Source: Nitrospinota bacterium
GTDB taxonomy: Bacteria; UBA8248
DNA length: 15,144 nt
NCBI GenBank assembly: GCA_029937135.1
Contig: JAPYQX010000031.1
Coordinates: 1-15,144, forward strand
Direction: 5' to 3'
The position numbers were made by a program, and so were the translations under genes. Below are positions 7,846-13,164 of this stretch, in pieces (the stretch's first letter is position 1; each line of letters opens with the position of its first letter). The notes below the pieces were generated by a model. The model saw nothing but the letters and a program-made list of their open reading frames with translations. It did not search any database and was not told the origin of the DNA.

Positions 7846-8232
7846 GTGAATAACTTCGAGCAGCTTCCGGTGGAAAGGGAAATCGCGGAGGAAATGGCGA
7901 ATTCGCTAGGGCGAATTGGCCGCCGATTCGCCGGGTATCACCGGGAGGCTTGGCGGGCGATGGAGGTTTGGGAGGGGTGCCCCGAAGGCGCTTTGAACCA
8001 TAAAAGACACCTTGAGGAGGCGCTGCACCGGGCCCTCGATTTGGCCGAAAAAACGCGGTACCACTTGATTATTCAGCGCGAGGCTATAGGGTTGCGTGAA
8101 CACTCGGAGGTGGCGCGAAAGTTTCTTCTGCCAAAGTTGAATGGCCGCCCGCCCGCGGCGGGTGACCCGGCTATCCCCCGTCTCTCTTTCGCCGGAGGAT
8201 TTTTACGAGCCCGTCGTATGAAGATTTCTTGA
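7846..8232 (+). CDS. Small helical protein of unknown function
   Basis: A 128-residue protein starting at GTG 7846, preceded by a purine-rich AAGGCGAGGGCG. I do not recognise a named family with certainty. Residues 8-96 look alpha-helical, with many Glu, Arg, His and Trp, and include the segment RYHLIIQREAIGLREHSEV, which has the look of a conserved core followed by a Leu-Pro turn. There is no signal peptide or membrane segment. The final 30 residues (RPPAAGDPAIP onward) are low in complexity and overlap the 3' end of the opposing mlaC gene by 62 bp, so the tail is probably unconserved. It lies 43 bp after the MFS gene and may be the last gene of that transcript. Confidence 0.65.
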   Translation: MNNFEQLPVEREIAEEMANSLGRIGRRFAGYHREAWRAMEVWEGCPEGALNHKRHLEEALHRALDLAEKTRYHLIIQREAIGLREHSEVARKFLLPKLNGRPPAAGDPAIPRLSFAGGFLRARRMKIS

Positions 8233-8788
8233 TGATGCTTCGAAACTGTTGCCGGTAGGTATTGATCAAGCTGATTCCCTTGACCACAACATCGTAGACC
8301 CGCCATTTCCCTGCCACCATGTGAAGCCGGTAATTGATCGAGATTTCCTGTTTTCGCTTCGTGACGATTACTGTTTTTACGCTGGCGAAATCTTCATCAA
8401 TTTCTTCTTTTTTATACATTATTACTTCGTCTGTATAAGCTTCGATTCTTCCGACGTAATTTTTTTCCATCAATCCGCTGAATAAATCCACGAATTCGAT
8501 CCGCTCTTCAACTGAGCGGCTTTTCCATTGCCGGGCGAGTGATCGGCGAGACATTTCGTTGAAATCAAATTGTTCGCCAATTGCTTTGCGGAGTTTAATC
8601 CGCCTTTCGGAGATTTTTTCATCTCCCTTGAGAGCGGGATCCCGAAGGATATTCAGAATTGATTCGATTCCCATTTTGACTTGATCGGTGGCTTCGCCGG
8701 CCCTGATTTCGCTGGCGAGGAGCAGCACGAAAAATGCGGCAATGGGGATAGTGCAGGCTGCCAATTTATAGAATGAGGATTTAAGCAT
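8171..8788 (-). CDS. mlaC: MlaC-family periplasmic phospholipid-binding protein
   Basis: A 205-residue protein of the Ttg2D/MlaC family (PF05494), which carries phospholipid across the periplasm between the inner-membrane MCE complex and the outer membrane. The signal peptide is MLKSSFYKLAACTIPIAAFF with a likely cut near ASEIRAGEA. The mature part has FDFNEMSRRSLARQWKSRS, then YTDEVIMYKKEE, the strand NYRLHMVAGKWRVYDVVVKG, and the ending ISLINTYRQQFRSIIKKSSY followed by DGLVKIL, all family signatures. The reading frame stays open upstream to 8923, but ATG 8788 is chosen because it begins the signal peptide and has GGAG 11 nt upstream. It is separated from mlaD by 183 bp, more than expected within an operon, so it may have its own promoter. 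Confidence 0.93.
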   Translation of the reverse strand: MLKSSFYKLAACTIPIAAFFVLLLASEIRAGEATDQVKMGIESILNILRDPALKGDEKISERRIKLRKAIGEQFDFNEMSRRSLARQWKSRSVEERIEFVDLFSGLMEKNYVGRIEAYTDEVIMYKKEEIDEDFASVKTVIVTKRKQEISINYRLHMVAGKWRVYDVVVKGISLINTYRQQFRSIIKKSSYDGLVKILRRKRDGG

Positions 8789-8826
8789 GAAGCTTACATC
8801 TCCGTAAGTAGCTGATTTTGATTCCC

Positions 8827-8838
8827 TTGTGGCCACAA
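8827..8838. promoter_or_regulatory. 12-bp perfect palindrome upstream of mlaC
   Basis: TTGTGGCCACAA is a perfect dyad 38 bp upstream of the mlaC start, in the 183-bp mlaD-mlaC spacer. It could be an operator or a chance palindrome. The rest of this spacer shows no gene and no convincing terminator. Confidence 0.3.
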
Positions 8839-8971
8839 AACACTTCGGGTGGAACCATCGGAGTATCGAACCATGTAATTCTATAGGAAACAAGATGATT
8901 TTTAAATACCGGGAAAGGAGCAATTTCGGGGGATTATGGGCAGTAGTTTTGAGGTTTTTGTGTTTTGGAAG

Positions 8972-9415
8972 CTATTTCACCTTTCCGAAAATGAAGTCGC
9001 CAATGAGTTTTTCGATATCGATGGGCGGTTCGGTATCTCTGATTTTTCCTCCAGGTTTTATGAGGGTGTCCGAGCCTCCCTGGGATAGGAGAATGTACTT
9101 GTCTCCCAAAATTCCTTTTGTCCGAATGGAGGCAATCGAATCTCTGGAGAGTTTTATGGAATTATCAAGTTGCAGGGAGACGAGAGCATCTTCTCCAATG
9201 AGGATGATCTTTTGAACTCGGCCAATTTTTACACCCGACATTTCAATAGATGCTCCTACCCTTAGACCGGAAACGGTGGAGAACTTGGCGGTAATGTCGT
9301 ATTTGCCGGCACCCAACAGGTCCAGTCCCCCGAGTTGGATAGATAAATATCCCAGCGCGGCGATTCCCGATAAAACAAAAACCCCGACGATAAATTCGAT
9401 GCCTCGTTGTGACAA
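8972..9415 (-). CDS. mlaD: MlaD-family MCE-domain protein
   Basis: A 147-residue inner-membrane-anchored MCE protein, the periplasmic ring component of the Mla phospholipid transporter. One transmembrane helix (IEFIVGVFVLSGIAALGYLS, about residues 6-25) is followed by a single MCE domain with FSTVSGLRVGASIEMSGVKI (the V-x-G-x-x-V motif), GRVQKI, and later IASIRTKGILGDKYILLSQG. The tail after PPIDIEKLIGDFIFGKVK is very short, making it smaller than the 183-residue E. coli protein. The start is TTG 9415, supported by GAGGG eight nt upstream; an intervening ATG is followed at once by TAA and cannot serve. It lies 18 bp after mlaE, clearly in the same operon. Confidence 0.94.
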   Translation of the reverse strand: MSQRGIEFIVGVFVLSGIAALGYLSIQLGGLDLLGAGKYDITAKFSTVSGLRVGASIEMSGVKIGRVQKIILIGEDALVSLQLDNSIKLSRDSIASIRTKGILGDKYILLSQGGSDTLIKPGGKIRDTEPPIDIEKLIGDFIFGKVK

Positions 9416-9433
9416 TTTACATTCCCTCTCTTA

Positions 9434-10249
9434 TCAATAAAGGAGCGATGTCAAAATATAGTCCCCGATTAGCACCAAAACCGTGGATAAAACAACGGCG
9501 CTCGTGGTTGCTTTTCCCACGCCCTCGGCGCCATGTCCACAGTAGTACCCCTTGTAGCTGGAAACCCATGTCACTAGAAGTGCGAATATCAAGGATTTGA
9601 GGATCCCTCCCGTGATGTCCGACATTTTTACCTGGAGTTCCATGTGGCCGAAATAGGTCCCCGAGCTCAGTCCGAGAAGCTTTACGCCAACGAGATAACC
9701 ACCGAAAATTCCTACTACATCAAATATGGCGGTCAGAAGAGGAATCGCAAGAATGCCACCGGCGATTCGGGGCGAAGCGAGTCTTTGAAGCGGATTCACG
9801 GCCATGCTTTTTAACGCATCGACTTGTTCGGTAATGACCATTATCCCGATTTCGGCAGCCATCGCGGAGCCTGCGCGCCCCGTTACGACCAGAGCCGTTA
9901 AAACGGGGCCTAGCTCCCGAATCAAACTCAGCGCAACGGCTGTTCCGAGCAGCCCTTCGGAGCCGAACTTCTCTAAAGTGTAGAAACCCTGAAGAGCCAA
10001 TACCATCCCAGTGAAAAGAGCGGTAAGAAGGACAATGGACAGGGAGCCCACTCCGATGAAATAAATTTGCTGGATAATGAGGCTGGGCCGCCACGGCGGC
10101 CTGGCAAGGAGAGCGAGCGCGGAACCAAGAAACATCGCCATTTTTCCCATTTCGGCGACGATACGAAGGGTGTACCTCCCCAGGGAGGAAATTTTGTCGT
10201 TAATGGGGGAGGCCGAACCGGATTGGGGTATGGATTCTTGATTTGTCAC
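9434..10249 (-). CDS. mlaE: MlaE-family ABC transporter permease
   Basis: A 271-residue polytopic inner-membrane protein of the MlaE/YrbE (DUF140) permease family, the membrane core of the phospholipid ABC transporter. The signature runs as SLIRELGPVLTALVVTGRAG, then SAMAAEIGIMVITEQVDALK, then SMAVNPLQRLASPRIAGG. Membrane segments flank it at about residues 65-90, 155-185, 200-225 and 245-270. The start is GTG 10249 with no clear Shine-Dalgarno sequence; no better in-frame alternative precedes the conserved part. It is the first gene of a minus-strand cluster. The ATPase gene mlaF, often adjacent, is absent on both sides, so the ATPase must be encoded elsewhere. Confidence 0.95.
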   Translation of the reverse strand: MTNQESIPQSGSASPINDKISSLGRYTLRIVAEMGKMAMFLGSALALLARPPWRPSLIIQQIYFIGVGSLSIVLLTALFTGMVLALQGFYTLEKFGSEGLLGTAVALSLIRELGPVLTALVVTGRAGSAMAAEIGIMVITEQVDALKSMAVNPLQRLASPRIAGGILAIPLLTAIFDVVGIFGGYLVGVKLLGLSSGTYFGHMELQVKMSDITGGILKSLIFALLVTWVSSYKGYYCGHGAEGVGKATTSAVVLSTVLVLIGDYILTSLLY

Positions 10250-10372
10250 AAGTGATATTGGCCATAAGCGGTAGTTGGTTGAGCCTTGGACTTTGGCCGG
10301 TCTCCAGGGGCGGTATCTTTAAGACGCCTTGGGGGTGCTGAAAAAATCCTCTCGCTAGTGTATCTTTCCCTG

Positions 10373-10386
10373 TTGCCTAAAGGCAA
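10373..10386. promoter_or_regulatory. Palindrome TTGCCT-AA-AGGCAA near the predicted mlaE transcription start
   Basis: Two 6-bp arms, TTGCCT (10373-10378) and AGGCAA (10381-10386), flank AA. On the minus strand it covers the expected +1 region for the promoter at 10391-10422, a position suited to a repressor operator. This is inference from position and symmetry only. Confidence 0.4.
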
Positions 10387-10390
10387 TTAA

Positions 10391-10422
10391 ATTATAAAAA
10401 TCTTATAAGATTTTGTTGTCAA
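10391..10422 (-). promoter_or_regulatory. Predicted mlaE promoter with 20-bp spacer and 18-bp palindrome
   Basis: Reading on the minus strand, a perfect -35 TTGACA (10422-10417) and a perfect -10 TATAAT (10396-10391) are separated by 20 bp. The spacer contains the perfect dyad AAAATCTTATAAGATTTT (10397-10414), which ends flush with the -10 box. An over-long spacer holding a palindromic operator is the layout of MerR-family-regulated promoters. The resulting 5' leader to mlaE would be about 135 nt and shows no recognised riboswitch. The palindrome could also act on the divergent membrane-protein gene. Confidence 0.55.
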
Positions 10423-10453
10423 AAGAGACTCCTAAATTTTGGAGATGTGCGGT

Positions 10454-11323
10454 ATGACCGAAGAAAGGAATTTGAGGGTGCTGTCGAAATACCTTGAGTT
10501 CGGGGTTCGCCTTCATTGGGAGGATTTCTTTGGGTTGACGGCGGGTGCATTGTTGGTGTATTTGCCGTTTTCCTTGCTTGCAATTTATATCCATCCCTCG
10601 GTGGAGGACATCTTCAAGGGGAGCGGCCCGGCCGTTATTCTTATTCCACGAATTCTATTTTCCCAGTTGATTATCCGCGTTATCCAAACATTTGTTCTGG
10701 TCCTGATCATCCTTCGGTTGGAATCGAGAAGGGCGGGGGACGAGAATGTCTGGGATGTTGCAGAGGCCTACTCGCGGATGGGCCGGGTAGTGGCTGTGGA
10801 TTTGGCCTACTTCGTCGGAATTCAATTTTTAGGGATTCTGGCTTTGTGGCTGGGATTGGTGATCGTAGGCCTGGTTTTGGGGGATAGTCCCATGGGATTT
10901 CCCATCGCCATTTCCGTTGCCGCTTTTGTGGTTATCGGGCCCGCCGTGCGCTACTATTTTGCTTCGCTGGTCTCCTTGCTCCATGGAACATCGTTTACAA
11001 GTTCGTTTCGCATGGCGGGAGCTGTATCTTCCGGTGGGGAACGCCTCATCGCCGCACTTGTCATGACCTATATGATGGTCTGGTTTATTGTCTGGCAAGT
11101 GTTTCATGGTCTATTCGGGGCAGGTGTATTAGGGCAAATTTTGGTGCAGGCAGGGATGATGACGACCTCGATCCCTTATTTTTTCTCGGGTTATTTACTT
11201 TATCTCGATCTCGTACCGGAAACCGAGGATCGAGTCGTACTCAGCGAAAAAGCGAATGAAGATCATTTGGATGGTAAGCAAGAAGACACGGCTCCGGAGG
11301 AAAATCGCTCCGAACAGGAATGA
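10454..11323 (+). CDS. Polytopic membrane protein of unknown function
   Basis: A 289-residue protein from ATG 10454, chosen because GGAG (10441-10444) is 9 nt upstream; TTG 10439 and ATG 10445 are in-frame alternatives. About six hydrophobic stretches can be seen, including FFGLTAGALLVYLPFSLLAI, FSQLIIRVIQTFVLVLIILR, FLGILALWLGLVIVGLVLG, IAISVAAFVVIGPAVRYYFA, VMTYMMVWFIVWQVF and IPYFFSGYLLYLDLV. The soluble C-terminal tail of about 40 residues is strongly acidic. The overall pattern resembles DUF975/YciC-like membrane proteins, but I cannot assign it. It is divergent from mlaE, sharing the 204-bp palindrome-bearing spacer, and its 3' end is 8 bp from the opposing MBL gene. Confidence 0.82.
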   Translation: MTEERNLRVLSKYLEFGVRLHWEDFFGLTAGALLVYLPFSLLAIYIHPSVEDIFKGSGPAVILIPRILFSQLIIRVIQTFVLVLIILRLESRRAGDENVWDVAEAYSRMGRVVAVDLAYFVGIQFLGILALWLGLVIVGLVLGDSPMGFPIAISVAAFVVIGPAVRYYFASLVSLLHGTSFTSSFRMAGAVSSGGERLIAALVMTYMMVWFIVWQVFHGLFGAGVLGQILVQAGMMTTSIPYFFSGYLLYLDLVPETEDRVVLSEKANEDHLDGKQEDTAPEENRSEQE

Positions 11324-11331
11324 AAATCAGA

Positions 11332-12114
11332 TTAAAGATTGATCTCCAGCGTTAGCCCGTCATACGCCATCTCAACCCCGGAAGGTAGGTTTCGGTTGGT
11401 CTCGTGGTATTCCAGTTCGTAATTTGTGTGGGTGAAATAAGTTTTTTCGGGTTTCAATTCTTCCACTATTACCATGGCTTGCTCAATCGTGAAATGAGAA
11501 GGGTGTTTACGGTGCCGAAGGGCATCGATTATCAATACCCGGACCCCTTTTAGGATTAACATCGAATCATCGGGGATGGAGCTGCAATCAGTCGCATAGG
11601 CGAAATCTCCAATCCGGATACCCATTACCCGGATTCCTCCGTGTTCCAGATCGAATGGTTGAATTTTCAGTCCCGCTGCCTCGAAGGGTTTTCCATTGAT
11701 TTCCTCAAGTGTTAAATTTGGCTTGAACCCGGTGTAATGGTTTTCGTTTTCGAATATGTAGCTGAAGTTTTTTCGAAGCACCGCGGCGGAATCCGGATAG
11801 GCATAGCAGGGGATCGGTTTCTTCATGATAAAATTAAAAACGCGTAAATCATCAATTCCGTTTGTGTGATCGGCATGGTAGTGCGTGTATATTACCGCAT
11901 CGATCCGCCGCAAACCGTGGGTCAATGCCTGTTGTCGTAAATCGGGGCCGGTGTCGATTAAAAGGTTTGATTCGCCGTTTTCGATGAGGATGCTTGGCCG
12001 CAGGCGTTTGTTTTTAGGGTCTTCCGAAAGGCACACCGGTTCGAGACAACCGATTGCCGGAACACCGGTCGATGTTCCGCAGCCGAGGACAACAACGCGA
12101 GCCTGTTTGCTCAC
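11332..12114 (-). CDS. PhnP-like metallo-beta-lactamase-fold hydrolase
   Basis: A 260-residue cytoplasmic hydrolase of the COG1235/PhnP group. The N-terminus VVVLGCGTSTGVPAIGC is typical of this group. The metal-binding motif is THYHADHTNGIDDLR (H78, H80, D82, H83). Further ligand regions are seen in LEHGGIRVMG, FAYATDCSSIPD, ALRHRKHPSHFTIEQA and THTNYELEYHETNRNLP. PhnP itself cleaves ribosyl 1,2-cyclic phosphate in phosphonate use, but no phn genes are near, so a cyclic phosphodiesterase of unknown substrate is the safer call. The start is GTG 12114, overlapping the stop of the preceding threonine-aldolase-family gene as GTGA, which implies translational coupling. Confidence 0.92.
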   Translation of the reverse strand: MSKQARVVVLGCGTSTGVPAIGCLEPVCLSEDPKNKRLRPSILIENGESNLLIDTGPDLRQQALTHGLRRIDAVIYTHYHADHTNGIDDLRVFNFIMKKPIPCYAYPDSAAVLRKNFSYIFENENHYTGFKPNLTLEEINGKPFEAAGLKIQPFDLEHGGIRVMGIRIGDFAYATDCSSIPDDSMLILKGVRVLIIDALRHRKHPSHFTIEQAMVIVEELKPEKTYFTHTNYELEYHETNRNLPSGVEMAYDGLTLEINL

Positions 12115-13148
12115 GCGATGGCCTCAGCTAATGCTTCAGCCCCTCTGTCTATATCCTGGCTTGAAACATCAATGTGTGTGACTGCTCGAAGAATTGTTTC
12201 TCCGGGAACGGAGAGCGCTACGCCGGTTTTTTTGAGCCGTTGGTTTATGCTCGATGCCGTTTGACCCGATTCGGTGACATCGAGGTAAACGATATTTGTC
12301 GGAGTTGTTTCGTGCACATGATGGACGCCGGGAATTCCCGATACCAGTTCCGAGAACCGCTGGGCATTTTGGTGGTCCTCCTCAAGACGGGAAATATGAT
12401 TGTCCAACGCGTGGAGCCCGGCGGCTGCCAGTATGCCCGCCTGCCGCCAACCCCCGCCCAGCATTTTCCGGCGCCTCCGGGCCTCCCGAATGAAATCTCT
12501 GTCGCCCACGAGAATGGAACCCACGGGACATCCCAATCCCTTGGAAAGGCAAAAACTCAGGGAATCGCACTCTTTGGCCCACTGATTCGGCGGGACTCCC
12601 GAAGCGACTATGGCGTTGAAGATTCGTGCTCCGTCTATGTGAAGCGGTATCCCCTGTTCGACCGAAAGCGCCCGTAGTTCTTTGAGTTTTTCGATAGGGA
12701 AAATCTGGCCTCCGCCGGCATTATGCGTATTTTCCACCCATATAATCGCTGCTCGAGGAGATCTTTCCGAAACCGGGTGGAGTGCCTCCTCAGCCTCTTT
12801 TCGGGAATAGACCCCTCTGAGGGCGGAGACAAAGGAGAACTGAATTCCCGATATCAAGGCGGCGGCTCCCAACTCGCTTCTGTAGGGATGGCAACCCATA
12901 TCGGCAATTACCTCCTCGCCCGGTTGTGTGTACACCTTTATGGCAATTTGGTTGGCCTGAGTACCCGAAGGAACAAACAGAGCCGCTTCCTTTTTGAACA
13001 TATCGGTGACTTTTTCGAGAAGGGCGTTGACAGTGGGGTCTTCGCCGGAGGAGTCGTCGCCAACCTCTGCTCTACTCATGGCATCGCGCATTTCCGGCGT
13101 CGGCCGGGTGGCTGTGTCGCTTCTCAGATCGATGAGACGGGGACTCAC
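12111..13148 (-). CDS. ltaE: Threonine-aldolase-family PLP enzyme
   Basis: A 345-residue fold-type I PLP enzyme of the low-specificity L-threonine aldolase (beta-eliminating lyase) family, which splits threonine or allo-threonine into glycine and acetaldehyde. Signatures are IDLRSDTATRPTPEMRDAM, FVPSGTQANQIAIK, ENTHNAGGGQIFP, HIDGARIFNA (D172) and SFCLSKGLGCPVGS with the PLP lysine (K203). The usual active-site His region reads ADMGCHPYRSELGAAA, slightly divergent, so the substrate may differ. The frame is open to 13205, but GTG 13148 is chosen: it has GGAG 6 nt upstream and begins next to the family start. It lies 16 bp after the HD-GYP gene and overlaps the MBL hydrolase by 4 bp. Confidence 0.92.
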   Translation of the reverse strand: MSPRLIDLRSDTATRPTPEMRDAMSRAEVGDDSSGEDPTVNALLEKVTDMFKKEAALFVPSGTQANQIAIKVYTQPGEEVIADMGCHPYRSELGAAALISGIQFSFVSALRGVYSRKEAEEALHPVSERSPRAAIIWVENTHNAGGGQIFPIEKLKELRALSVEQGIPLHIDGARIFNAIVASGVPPNQWAKECDSLSFCLSKGLGCPVGSILVGDRDFIREARRRRKMLGGGWRQAGILAAAGLHALDNHISRLEEDHQNAQRFSELVSGIPGVHHVHETTPTNIVYLDVTESGQTASSINQRLKKTGVALSVPGETILRAVTHIDVSSQDIDRGAEALAEAIA

Positions 13149-13164
13149 AGAAAACTCCGATGGT

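Noticed and set aside
8789..8923. Upstream extension of mlaC by 45 codons
   Set aside because: The extension precedes a clear signal peptide beginning at ATG 8788 and would bury it; the downstream start also has a Shine-Dalgarno sequence.
10250..10390. Riboswitch or tRNA-like structure in the mlaE leader
   Set aside because: Short GC-rich repeats such as GCCTTGG occur, but no consistent cloverleaf or known riboswitch core could be drawn.
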